Of a stretch of 19,048 bases of DNA, positions 1-9,271 are shown one piece after another. The stretch's first letter is position 1, and the number at the start of each line of letters is the position of its first letter. Source of the DNA: Anaerolineales bacterium (GTDB lineage: Bacteria > Chloroflexota > Anaerolineae > 4572-78 > J111); the NCBI GenBank assembly GCA_012032575.1, contig JAAUSP010000077.1, positions 1 to 19,048 of the forward strand, read 5' to 3'. The notes beneath the pieces were generated by a model that saw only the letters and a program-made list of their open reading frames with translations, did not search any database and was not told where the DNA came from. A program made the translations under genes and the position numbers.

Positions 1-44
1 ATTGTGTGACTTATAGATAAATCAGATAAACATCGTACAGTATT

Positions 45-102
45 TTAGCAGGCCAGGCTCCCACGCCCGGCCCAGCGACGGCGTGGGAGCCGTCGCTGCT
101 AA
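45..102. repeat. Nested and competing inverted repeats downstream of the helicase gene
   Basis: A perfect 12-bp inverted repeat (GGCTCCCACGCC at 56-67, GGCGTGGGAGCC at 80-91) is flanked by an outer TTAGCA/TGCTAA pair (45-50, 97-102). An alternative perfect 8-bp stem, AGCGACGG (74-81) with CCGTCGCT (90-97), overlaps the first and cannot form at the same time. The structure lies 33 bp beyond the stop of the minus-strand helicase gene. It lacks a T-tract on either side, so it is not a standard intrinsic terminator. A dispersed REP-like palindrome or a 3'-end structure is possible. Confidence 0.55.
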
Positions 103-134
103 GGCAATAGTACGACTTTTAATTGATTTCTCTA

Positions 135-2489
135 TTAGATGTGACTCTGCCAGAAAAGGCGTAACTTCGCTTCAAGCCCGGCCTGCTGGCGCACTACCTG
201 AAAATGCCGCCATTCGCCTGGAAAGAGGCTGGTGTAGCGTGATTGGGTCAGGCGTTCGTCAATTAGCAAAATGACGCCTCGATCCTGTTCGGTGCGGATG
301 ACCCGGCCGGCGGCCTGCATCACCCGGTTCAGACCGGGATATTGATATGCATAAGCAAAGCCATTGTGATCATTTTCGGTAAAGTAGGTTTTGAGCAAAT
401 CCCGTTCCAGGCTCAACTGCGGCAGCCCCACCCCGACAATGACCGCCCCAATCAGCCGCTCCCCCGACCAAATCAATCCCTTCGCCAAAGATGCCGCCCA
501 TCACCGCAAAGCCCAACAGGGTTCCGGCTTGGGCAGCCGCAAAGCGAGCCAGAAAGGCATCCCGGCTGGCTTCGGTCATCCCTCGCTCCTGAATCAGAAG
601 CTGCCACCCCGGCCAGCGTTCCCGGACCAACTCGGCTATGGCGGTCAGGTAAGCGTAGGAAGGGAAAAAGACCAGATAATTCCCCGGTTGGGCGGCGCAC
701 ACCCCCTCGATCAAGGCTGCCACGGCCTCGTAAGAGTTGGCCCGCTGGGTGTAGCGGGTCGAAACCCCGTTGTGGATGAGCAGGGCCAGATGCTCCGAGG
801 GAAAAGGCGAACGCAAGACCAGTTTGGGATGGGTGGTCGCGCCAGTCAAAACCCGGTCAAAATAGTCCAGCGGCAGCAGCGTCCCCGAAAAAAAAACAGT
901 AGCCCGGCTGCGTTCCAGAGCGGCGGCCAGCAAAGGGGCCGGGTCCAGGCAAAACAATTTGGCGGTCAGGCTGTCCTGGCCTTTTTCTCGAAATAGGAAA
1001 CGTAGCCAGGACCAAAGAAGGCTTCGGCGGTGCGCAGGTAGGTGTTGGCTTGAAAATAGAAATCCAGCAGGGCTGACCGAAAAATAGCCTTTTGATTCAA
1101 AGCCAGCCAGGCTTCGGCCCCGTGAGTGAAGCGGCGCAATGCTTTGAGCAAAGCTTCGGACGGTTCCTGTTCTACCAGCACAGGTGGGTCGTTTACATCG
1201 CACTGTTTGCGTTGGGCTAAGAGAACCTGGTTAATTTCGTTCAATGTCCTGGACAGGTCGGGCAGATGGGGCTTCAAACTCTGGCGCAGGGCCACCACAG
1301 TCTGCTTGTCCAGCTCAGCCGAATACATCGCCCTGGCCCGGTCGGGCAGGTTGTGGGCTTCATCAACCAGAAAAAGGTAGGGTTCAACCACATTATCAAA
1401 AAAGCGGCGCAGGTAAACGCTGGGATCAAAGACGTAGTTGTAGTCGCCGATGATGCAATCGGCCCACAGGGCCAGATCGAGCGAGAATTCAAAGGGGCAG
1501 ATTTCATAGCGCTGGGCCAACTCGACGATGACCGGGCGGGTGAAAACTTCGAGGTTATAGCTTTCGGTCAGGGCTGTTTTGACCTTGCCGTAGTAGTTTT
1601 GGGCAAACGGACATTCCTCCGGCTCGCCGCCGGTTGCGGTACAAAAGCAGACCTTCTCTTTGGCGGTCAGAGTGACGCTTTTTAGATGCAGTCCGGCCCG
1701 GCGCATATCGTCCAGCGCCTGTTCAGCCACCAGCCGGCCCGATGTTTTGGCGGTCAGGTAAAATATCCGGGCCACCAGCCCGGTCCCGATAGCTTTAACG
1801 GCCGGAAAGAGGGTGGCAATGGTTTTGCCGATCCCGGTCGGAGCCTGGACAAAAAGCTGCTCCTTACTGTGGATGGCCCGATAAACCGCCACCGCCAAAT
1901 CCCGTTGACCGGCCCGATAAGCTGTATAGGGGAAGTCGAGTTGGCGGATGGAGTTATCCCGCTGCTCTTGCCAAACTTTGACCCGGCGCATCCAGTTGAG
2001 ATAAATAGTGACCAGTTCGGTGAAAAAGCTTTCCAGTTCGGAAAAGGTGAAACTGCGCTGGAAGCTCAAGGTCTCGCCGCTGTCGAGGTGGTAATAGGTC
2101 AGTTGGACCTGCATCTCGGCCAGGCCGTGCTGGTGGGCGTAAATATAGGCATAGCAGCGGGCTTGACCCCAGTGCAGGGGATTATCCGCAGTGACGAGCT
2201 GGAGGTCCTGAGTGGTCGTCTTGATCTCTTCGAGGGTAATCGGCTGGTCCAGGCTAAAGAGGCCGTCAATCCGGCCGGAGATTTCCAGGCCGAGATCAAC
2301 TGTTTCAACCCGATAACTGACAGCCACTTCGGCCAGGTAACCTGGGGGACGCGATTTTTGCAGCCGGCGATGCCCGCGACTGCCGAGCAAAGCCCGATTT
2401 GGCCCCTGAAAGCCGCCGCCAAACAGATCGCCCTCCTGCAGGACAAACTCAACCAGATTGCGGACGGATGTTTTGAGGGAAATTGTCAT
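135..2489 (-). CDS. PD-(D/E)XK nuclease-DinG/XPD-family Fe-S DNA helicase (two frameshifts)
   Basis: Superfamily 2 ATP-dependent DNA helicase of the DinG/Rad3/XPD type with an N-terminal Cas4-like nuclease domain; expected to act in DNA repair in the cytoplasm. From the ATG at 2489, residues of the nuclease core are visible (D75 in GRIDG, E88-x-K90 in LEEIK). Walker A APTGIGKT follows at about residue 217 (K222), then four cysteines suited to a 4Fe-4S cluster (C281, C283, C293, C331) and the DEAH box at about 376. Motif VI, QAAGRVIRT, lies near the C-terminus. Two frameshifts break the frame: a T5 run at 982-986 lacks one base, and a C5 run at 461-465 has one too many. Corrected, the protein is about 784 residues with all helicase motifs. 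A TTG start at 2552 is open but lies upstream of the promoter, so the ATG at 2489 is preferred. The frameshifts look like sequencing errors, but true gene decay cannot be excluded. Confidence 0.88.
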
Positions 2490-2498
2490 CACGACCGC

Positions 2499-2527
2499 AT
2501 TATAAAGCAGGGCGGCGACAAGCTCAA
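2499..2527 (-). promoter_or_regulatory. Predicted sigma-70-type promoter of the helicase gene
   Basis: On the minus strand TTGAGC (2522-2527), a 17-bp spacer and a perfect TATAAT (2499-2504) stand just upstream of the ATG at 2489. Transcription would begin within a few bases of the start codon, so the mRNA may be leaderless or nearly so. This agrees with the lack of a Shine-Dalgarno sequence there. Confidence 0.55.
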
Positions 2528-2607
2528 AATTGCGTTTGACAAGAAGGAACAAATGTACTGTAGTGAAAAGGCGGATTCTATAAATGGGCTGCTTTTGGAT
2601 TACGGTG

Positions 2608-2630
2608 CGGACAAACTAACAGTTTGTCCG
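2608..2630. repeat. Perfect 10-bp inverted repeat
   Basis: CGGACAAACT (2608-2617) and AGTTTGTCCG (2621-2630) are perfect inverted copies separated by AAC. On the plus strand a T/A-rich stretch (GCTTAATTTATTTT) follows, so it could be a weak plus-strand terminator. It might equally be an operator upstream of the helicase promoter. No plus-strand gene ends here except possibly one now lost. Confidence 0.45.
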
Positions 2631-2781
2631 GCTTAATTTATTTTCAGAGCAGGGCAAGGTGATGAGGCTGGGTAAGATGACGGTTGAAACGTGGAATGGG
2701 CAGTCGGTGCTGGACAGTCCGGGCCGTTCTCTGCTGGAAGCCGCCGGTTTTATCCGTGATTATCCGGGCATGACGTGGTAG
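2621..2781 (+). pseudogene. Remnant resembling the C-terminus of an Lhr-type DEAD/DEAH helicase
   Basis: An open plus-strand frame runs from just after a TAA (2618-2620) to a TAG at 2779-2781. The first ATG is at 2662 and gives only 39 residues. It includes KMTVETWNGQSVLDSP and AAGFIRDYPGMTW. This recalls the conserved extreme C-terminus of Lhr-like helicases (L-V-x-x-x-x-G-E/x-P-V-x-x-S-P ... L-x-x-A-G-F-x-x-x-Y-x-G-L). The rest of the gene, more than 1000 residues in intact Lhr, is absent. It therefore looks like a relic left by a deletion or rearrangement between the two minus-strand genes. The family match is from memory of the motif, so it is tentative. A chance small ORF is the alternative. 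Confidence 0.35.
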
Positions 2782-2811
2782 CGACGTTAACGGCCCTGTT
2801 GTTTCCGGTCT

Positions 2812-5800
2812 TTAACTTAAAGCCTGTCTCACCTGGTGAGTAAGGCTGGAGATGGTGAAAGGCTTTTCCAAAAAGTTCACTTCCTCTCGGAGGACTCCAT
2901 GTTGGGCAATGATTTCATTGGTATAACCCGACATGTAGAGGACTTTCATCTCCGGATGGAGCGATGCCAGTTGTTCGGCCAGGTCGCGGCCGGTCATGCC
3001 ATTGGGCATGATCAGGTCGGTGAGCAGGAGGTGGATGGGCTGTTGTTTGGGCCAGGGCGCAGCGCCGCATGCCCATGCTCTGCTTCCAGCACGGTGTAAC
3101 CGCTTAATTCAAGCACTTTCCGGGCCACGGCCCGGACCTTATTTTCGTCTTCTACCAGCAGCACCGTTTCCGTACCGCCCGGTAACTCGGCCAAACTGCG
3201 TGGCCGCTCAGGCAATGGCGCTACTTCATTTACGCGTGGCAGATACACCTTAAAGGTGGTTCCCTGGCCCACTTCGCTGTAAACCCAGATGTCTCCCCCG
3301 CTTTGTTTTATGATTCCGTAAACCGTGGCCAGCCCCAGGCCGGTTCCCTGGCCCTCGTCTTTGGTGGTGAAAAATGGCTCAAAAATACGAGCTTTGGTAG
3401 CGGCATCCATGCCCACCCCCGTATCACTGACCACCAGCATCACATAAGGGCCTGGTTCCATCTCGACATGCTGGCCGGTATAGCTCTCATCCAGCTCCAC
3501 GTTGGCCGTTTCGATAATCAGTTTGCCCCCGCGCGGCATGGCATCGCGGGCGTTCACTCCCAGGTTCAGAATGATCTGCTCAATCTGGCCGGGGTCAGCT
3601 TTGACCTCGCCCAGGTCCGGTCGAAACTGGGTTATCAAATCTATATCCTCGCCGATCAGGCGGCGCAGCATCTTTTCGGTGCGGGCCACTGTCTCGTTGA
3701 GGTTCATTACCTTGGGCTGAAGCACCTGTTTACGGCTAAAAGCCAGCAATTGCTGGGTCAGTCCGGCCGCCCGTTCACCGGCCTGCAAAATCTCCTCGAC
3801 ATACTTGCGTAAAGGATTGGCCGCATCCAGATAGCGGGTCAGCAAGAGTTCGCTGTAGCCGTTGATGACCAACAGTAGATTATTGAAATCGTGGGCTACC
3901 CCGCTTGACAGGCGGCCAATCGCTCCATTTTTTGGACCTGGCGATACTGCTCTTCCATTTGCAGTTCCTGGGTCACATCGCGCTGCAAACCGACATAGCC
4001 GGTGATGGCTCCATTCTCATCACGCACCGGGGTAATAGTGGCATCTTCGGTATGCAGCGTGCCGTTTTTCATTTTATTCACAAAGCGGCCGCGCCAAACC
4101 TGTCCGGTGCTGATGGTGGCCCACAACTCGGCGTAAAAAACGTTGTCATGGTGATTGCTTTTGAGCAGACGCGGGTTCTGGCCCAGCACTTCGGCCTGGC
4201 TGTAGCCGCTGTTGCGCTCAAAAGTGGGGTTTACATAAATAATCTCGCCGTTGGTATCGGTGATGATGACGCTTTGTTCAGATTGTTCCACTACCGTGCT
4301 CAGGCGCTGCTGGATTTGAGCCATACGCCCACGTGCCAGTGCTCCGGCTACCTGGTCGGCGACACTCCAGGCCAGGTTTATTTCTTCGGTTGAAAAAGTG
4401 CGCGGCTCTACTGACTCCAAACTCAGGCTGCCGGCCAGCTCACCGTTAATGTGCAGGGGGAGCAGTAACAGCGAAGTGGTTCCGCTCTCGCGGAGTTTCG
4501 CCTGGAGCGCCCCCAGACGGGCATCGCCATGCGTATCATTAACCGGCAAGGGCGCGTTAATCGGGAGGGCGTATTGCGCCGATGGGGTTCGTCCGATAGG
4601 AATAGTAACGCCCAGCGCCGATGGTCGTCCGTCGGCCCGGTATTCGGCTACTACGCGCGCGGTTATTTTGTCAAGCCTAAGCACCGTGGCGGTCACCTGA
4701 GGCACATCAAAGGCCAGGGCCAATTCACGGCAGGCAATGTTCAGTATCTCTTCGGATTCCAGTCCTGAGGCCGAAGCGGCAATCACCTGGTTGAGCAGGG
4801 CCAGTTCGCGGTTACGACGCCGGATTTCAGCCTCGGCTTGCCGGCGGGCAGTCATGTCGCGGGCTACCCCATAGATTTCTACGTGTCCATTATCCTCATT
4901 GACATGAAAGTGGCCCGTGTTTTCAGTCCAAACGGTCGTGCCGTCCCGGCACAGATTTTCAATAATATCTGTATAATACTTTTGATGGCCTTGTTTGAAC
5001 TCGTTGAGCCGTTCCGGTACAGCCTTGTAGAAATATTCGAGGGAAGCGGGGGTAATTACCTCGGTTAAATTCTGGCCTAGCACCTGCTCCGGTGTGTAGC
5101 CGCGCAGTCGCTCCACCGAAGGGCTGACATAGCGGAACCGCATAGTTTCCAGGTCTAAAATCCAGATAACATCCGAGACATTTTGGGCCAGCAGGCGATA
5201 CTGTTTTTGGCTTTCGGCCAGGGTTTGTTCAGCCTGCTGGCGCTGCCGGATATAAAAAATAACCAGCCCGGTGAAGGTTAATAGCGCCCCCATCCCGGCC
5301 CAGGGCGTCCAGGTGCGGCGGCTGTTGATGTAGGCGGGGGTTGGCTGAACAATAAGCTGCCAGCGTCGTCCCAACAGTTCAAGATTTTCGGTGTGGAACA
5401 AGCCGCTTTGTAAACTGGCCGGGGTGAGGCTGTCGTTAATCTGTAGCGGCTCAGTTCGGGTGTGGGCGGGGTGAAGGCCCAGCAGGCTTTGCCCTTCAAA
5501 TAGATAAAAATCAAGCCCTGCCCGGTTATGATAACTGTCTACTGAGGCGGTCAGCAAATCGCCCAGGCGAAAGACGCCCACCACAAAACCGAGTAAATGT
5601 TGGCGGCGGGCTGTGACTGTATCGTTTGGCTTGCCGCCAGAATACACGGGCTGGAAGATAACCAATCCTTTTTGTTGACCGGTTTCCTGAATCAAGGTAA
5701 TCGGAGGGGTGGCCAGTGTTTGGCCGCTGTCTCGGGCGCGAGCCACAATGTCATAGCGGGTTGGTTCTGAGGCAGCGTCAAAGCCCAGAGCTGCCTCGTT

Positions 5801-6820
5801 TCCGGCCAAAGGTTCAACATAATAGACCGGGAAGTATTCGGCCCGGCTGGCGGCAGGAATCCGTTGGCCGTGCTTGTCCAACTCCACAAATTGAAAATCA
5901 GATAAGCCATCCCGTCTGGCCGCCGCCTCGTAAGCGGCTCGCTGCGCGGCTGGCACCCGCGGAATCCACTCCAGCGCTTGTATCCCCGGCGTTGCAAATG
6001 TCCCATGCACATCCGAGTCCATAAAAGTCTGAAACTCATGGCGTCTGACCTGGGAAGAAGCACGGTAGAGAGCGCTCAGAGTGCTCAGATCATGCATGGC
6101 GATATGAATGGTATTTTTAAATTGGGCCAGCGCAACCTCGCTGTCAACTTCCAGTTCAGCCGTAATGGCCTGGGTTTCCTGGCTGTAGATAATAATAAAA
6201 AGAAACAGGCCGAGACCTACCCCCAGCCCGGACATGATGGGCATGACCTGCTGCGTCACCTGTTCCCGGTTTAGCCAACGCCGGATTACCAGCAGCAGCG
6301 GGGTAATAATCACAATGCCCAGTCCATCGCCCAACCACCAGGTAGCCCAGGTAAATAGATAGCGGTCGGGATTGACTAATCCGCCCAGCCTCAGGCTGGT
6401 GACGCCAATGGTTGCGGCAATGACGCAGGTGAACGCGGTTACGCCTACAAATTTGACTAAATCTTTGCCGGAAGGGGTCGAGGGAAAGGGGCCAATCCAG
6501 CGCAGCAGCAGGCATGCCGCCGCCAGCGCCTGCGCGGTGGACCCCAGCGCAATCGAGGCGGCGATGGCACCTGCCGTTAACCCACCCCCCATTGACCAGA
6601 CATTGATGAGAAAAGAACCAAGCCAGATGCCCAGCCCGGCCCGGTATCCGTAAATCAGAACCGCAGCCACAGCCAGACCGGAAGGCGGCCAGACGACAGT
6701 CACGTTACCGGGTGGAATCGCCGCCAGAAAACCAAGCTGGGCGGTGACGATATACAAAAGAGCCAGCCCGCTTGTCCTGACCAAGAAATGAAAGAGTTTA
6801 GCGGAGGTCCCAGGCTCCAT
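2812..6820 (-). CDS. Membrane hybrid sensor histidine kinase, MASE1-CHASE-PAS-GAF-PAS-HisKA-HATPase-REC (two frameshifts)
   Basis: Membrane-bound hybrid kinase, about 1336 residues once corrected. Residues 10-200 form a multi-pass MASE1 domain (WPPSGLAVAAVLIYGY). An extracytoplasmic CHASE ligand-binding domain follows at about 220-430, a further membrane segment near 520, a PAS domain at about 550-670, GAF at about 690-830 and a second PAS at about 840-960. Then come the H-box SGVAHDFNNLL, an HATPase domain (VSDTGVGMD, GTGLGLATVYG) and a C-terminal receiver (LLVEDE, phospho-acceptor D in LLLTDLIMP, K in LEKPF). One base is missing near 3923 (GAGCG for GAGGCG), and one near 3049-3053 in a GGCCC context. 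Correcting these joins the three segments without loss. The ATG at 6820 is chosen because AGAGG lies six bases upstream. It begins 64 bp after the PAS kinase and probably shares its transcript. Confidence 0.88.
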
Positions 6821-6884
6821 CAGCAACCTCTGGCGGCCCTTTGGGTAATCCGCAGGAGAACGTTAGCAAAATTATTCATGATAA

Positions 6885-8087
6885 TTACGTAGCGGCGAGC
6901 GGTAATGAAAAATAAAACGTGGAGCCTTGCCCCACCTGACTCTCAACCCAGATTTTACCGTAATGTCCTTCAATAATCCGGCGGGCGATGGCCAATCCCA
7001 GGCCGGTGCTCTTTTCACCGTTAGAACTTTGCACACTGGTTCGGCCAAAGGGTTTGAACAATCTATCAAGCTCATTAGCGGGTATCCCCGGACCGTGATC
7101 CTCTACCGCCGTAATCACCCAGCCCTCCTGCTCTCTTATCTTCACGGCCACAGGCCGCCGCGGCGGTGAAAATTTAACGGCATTGGTAATCAAGTTATTT
7201 AAAACCTGCTCCAATTTAGGGGCATCGGCCATAACCTCCAGCCGCGACTCCTGGTGACAAAATTCCAGGTCAATTTGTTTTGCGGAGGCCAGCACTCTGT
7301 TCAACTCCAAGTTTCGGTTGATAATTGAACTCAAATTAAGGAGTTGCAGCTCCAGCTTGAGTTGGCCCGACTCAATGGCCGCAATGTCCAGCAGATTGTT
7401 AACTAACCCCAGCATAAATTTGCTAGAGTCACGAATGGTTGAGATAAATGTCAGATGTTGTTCATCCAGGATAGTATCTGTTTCATTTAATAAGAACTCG
7501 CTGTAAGTCTGGATAATGCCCAACGGACTGCGTAAATCATGGGCAGCCATACCTAAAAACTGATTCTTCTGCTGGTTCAATCGTTCTAACCTGACATTCT
7601 TTTGGGCCAATTCACGCTGCAAGTTTATCAGCTCATTGTTGAGCCGGCTGATTTCATCGTAAAGGCAGTTATCGTGCCGGATTTGGGCCTGGATTAACTC
7701 GCTTTGATGTTTGAGCGCCTGGCGCAGCAGATGAACCTGTTCGTGGTTGACGCGCATCAAATCTTCATACAACTGCTTTACCCCGTTGTTGGTTCGGGCA
7801 GCCATAATCAAGAGGTAATCATCCAGCACCAGTCCGGCAAAGTGCAGGGTGATAATCTGACCGGCCAGCGGCAGATTCATCTCCCAATCAAAGGTGGCGC
7901 CGTGAGTCCGCACCTCGATCAAAAATGAAAGCGCCTTTTGGAAACTGGCCCGATCCACCAGCAAGGGCAATGGCTGCCCCACCGTGGTCAACTGGCCCAG
8001 GCCCAGGGTATCGGATAAAACCTGGAGAATAGTACCGTAGGTATCACACAGCAGGGTTAAGCCCGCTTTAGGAGATTCAGATACCAT
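6885..8087 (-). CDS. Soluble PAS-like sensor histidine kinase coupled to the cobalamin-binding protein
   Basis: A 400-residue cytoplasmic kinase without membrane segments. Residues 8-97 look like a small PAS-type sensor fold. Residues 103-175 are a long charged helix likely to be a coiled-coil signalling helix. HisKA follows with H183 in GMAAHDLRSPLG. The HATPase domain has the N-box NLITNAVKFS (N302), G1 VEDHGPGIP (D330) and G2 STGLGLAIARR. The ATG at 8087 is used because AAGAGGG lies five bases upstream. It overlaps the end of the cobalamin-binding gene by 11 bp, so the two are translationally coupled and the kinase is the natural output partner of that sensor. There is no attached receiver, so its phosphoryl target is elsewhere: the hybrid kinase, the atypical receiver at 9272, or an unlinked regulator. 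Confidence 0.9.
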   Translation of the reverse strand: MVSESPKAGLTLLCDTYGTILQVLSDTLGLGQLTTVGQPLPLLVDRASFQKALSFLIEVRTHGATFDWEMNLPLAGQIITLHFAGLVLDDYLLIMAARTNNGVKQLYEDLMRVNHEQVHLLRQALKHQSELIQAQIRHDNCLYDEISRLNNELINLQRELAQKNVRLERLNQQKNQFLGMAAHDLRSPLGIIQTYSEFLLNETDTILDEQHLTFISTIRDSSKFMLGLVNNLLDIAAIESGQLKLELQLLNLSSIINRNLELNRVLASAKQIDLEFCHQESRLEVMADAPKLEQVLNNLITNAVKFSPPRRPVAVKIREQEGWVITAVEDHGPGIPANELDRLFKPFGRTSVQSSNGEKSTGLGLAIARRIIEGHYGKIWVESQVGQGSTFYFSLPLAAT

Positions 8088-9159
8088 ATTGTCCCTCTTG
8101 CCCAATTAAAGCGTTGGCCGTAGCGATAGCCTCCTGAGCGCTTCTGGCCCAACCGTCAGCTCCCACCTGCCGCCACAATTCCGGTTCCACATTAAACGGA
8201 TACCCGCCTACCAAAATTTTGACCGGTTTGGCCAGGGTAGCTTCGCGCACAGCCTGGATCAGATTGGCAACAGTTTTGACATGAAAGGTGATGGTGGCTG
8301 AAATAGCCAGGATATCGGCCTTTTGCTCATTCAGCGTTCTGACAATACTCGTGGTGGGCACATTGCCCCCCAGGTAATAAGTATCCCAGCCCTCCATTTC
8401 AAAAAAGTCGGCTACCATCCGTATCCCCAGTTCGTGCAACTCGCTTTCGATACAGGTGGCCACCAGACGCCGGTTGACTTTCTCGCCGGCAAAGATGGTG
8501 GGATACAATTGTGACATGATGAGTTGAGTGGCGGCGGTACAGTAATGCTCCTGGGCTACACTGATCTGGTTCAGTTGCCATAAACGGCCCACTTCCTGCT
8601 GGCAGGGCGAGAAGACCTGCAAATAAATATCTTTGATATTGACTCCCAGGTCTACCGCTTTTAGAATCAGGCGGCTGGCAACATGGCGCTCACCGCGCAG
8701 CAGCGCCTGTAAATACAACCGGGCCAAACCGGCCAGGGGATGGTTCTCATCAATAAAACTTGGTATGGGTGAAACCGTCTCGATTGTTAACTGGGGCAGA
8801 CTGGCCTCTATGTATTTGCGGGCGATAGCGCCCGGTTCACCGGGAAATCGCTGCTGTAGAATAGCGCCGGTAATTTCCAGATTGGCGGCTAAATCCTGGC
8901 GGGAGATTTTGAGGCCATCAAACAAGATACTGACCCAATTGATGTAATCGGCAAACAGGGCTGGGCTGTCTGAAGCGATGGCCTGGGCCAGATAGCTCAG
9001 ATTGTATTTGACATCAGCCACACACCTGGCCCACCCGCTTGCGCCATACCGACTGTTCAACTGAGGGTCCAATCGCCACTGCTCATCTACAATCGCGCGG
9101 GCTAATTCGCCTTTTTGGGTTTCGATATCCAAGTGGAGCTGCTGATTGACGGTGTTCAT
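8077..9159 (-). CDS. Cobalamin (B12)-binding sensor protein with CarH-like cap motif, no DNA-binding domain
   Basis: A 360-residue soluble protein. Residues 10-125 are a helical domain of unknown role. Residues 140-220 are a methionine-synthase-type helical cap with W194-x9-E204-H205, the spacing used by CarH-type photoreceptors to enclose the 5'-deoxyadenosyl face of AdoCbl. Residues 229-350 are a Rossmann-like B12-binding domain with ELHELG (H242 as expected lower axial ligand), a serine-rich SATI segment and GGYPF. No MerR helix-turn-helix is present, unlike CarH/LitR, so DNA binding is not expected. The stop codon lies inside the start of the histidine kinase gene. The ATG at 9159 follows AAGGA by nine bases. 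A corrinoid methyl-carrier (MtbC-like) role is less likely, as no methyltransferase is nearby. The light- or B12-sensing role is inference. Confidence 0.9.
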   Translation of the reverse strand: MNTVNQQLHLDIETQKGELARAIVDEQWRLDPQLNSRYGASGWARCVADVKYNLSYLAQAIASDSPALFADYINWVSILFDGLKISRQDLAANLEITGAILQQRFPGEPGAIARKYIEASLPQLTIETVSPIPSFIDENHPLAGLARLYLQALLRGERHVASRLILKAVDLGVNIKDIYLQVFSPCQQEVGRLWQLNQISVAQEHYCTAATQLIMSQLYPTIFAGEKVNRRLVATCIESELHELGIRMVADFFEMEGWDTYYLGGNVPTTSIVRTLNEQKADILAISATITFHVKTVANLIQAVREATLAKPVKILVGGYPFNVEPELWRQVGADGWARSAQEAIATANALIGQEGQYGI

Positions 9160-9205
9160 CTGTAGTTTTCCTTTTGAAAAATTTGAGGGGCTGGCACGTT
9201 TGGCT

Positions 9206-9248
9206 GAGAGACTTAACAAACTGGCAGCCGCTGCGATACGTGTCTCTC
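9206..9248. repeat. Nested stem-loop between the receiver gene and the cobalamin-binding gene
   Basis: GAGAGAC (9206-9212) and GTCTCTC (9242-9248) form a 7-bp stem around a 29-base loop that itself contains GCAG-CCG-CTGC. It sits in the 112-bp gap before the ATG at 9159. A TATAAT-like box lies upstream on the minus strand (CAGTATAATC, around 9262-9271) without a convincing -35. It could be an mRNA processing or leader structure; evidence is weak. Confidence 0.3.
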
Positions 9249-9271
9249 CCCTGAAAAAGATGATTATACTG

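Noticed and set aside
2547..2558. GAAC-AAAT-GTAC upstream of the helicase gene as a LexA (GAAC-N4-GTTC) box
   Set aside because: One mismatch in a short motif, and it lies about 60 bp upstream of the predicted start site, so it is too weak to annotate.
1686..2636. 316-codon plus-strand open frame
   Set aside because: It is the antisense shadow of the helicase gene, whose minus-strand motifs (Walker A, DEAH, cysteines) are clear; it has no recognisable domain of its own.
8077..9159. Cobalamin-binding protein as a methyltransferase corrinoid carrier (MtbC/MtaC)
   Set aside because: The W-x9-EH cap motif, the extra N-terminal domain and the coupled histidine kinase fit a sensor better, and no methyltransferase or corrinoid activator gene is nearby.
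9160..9271. Cobalamin riboswitch before the B12-binding gene
   Set aside because: No B12-box (GCCACTG-like) and the gap is too short for the usual ~200-base structure.
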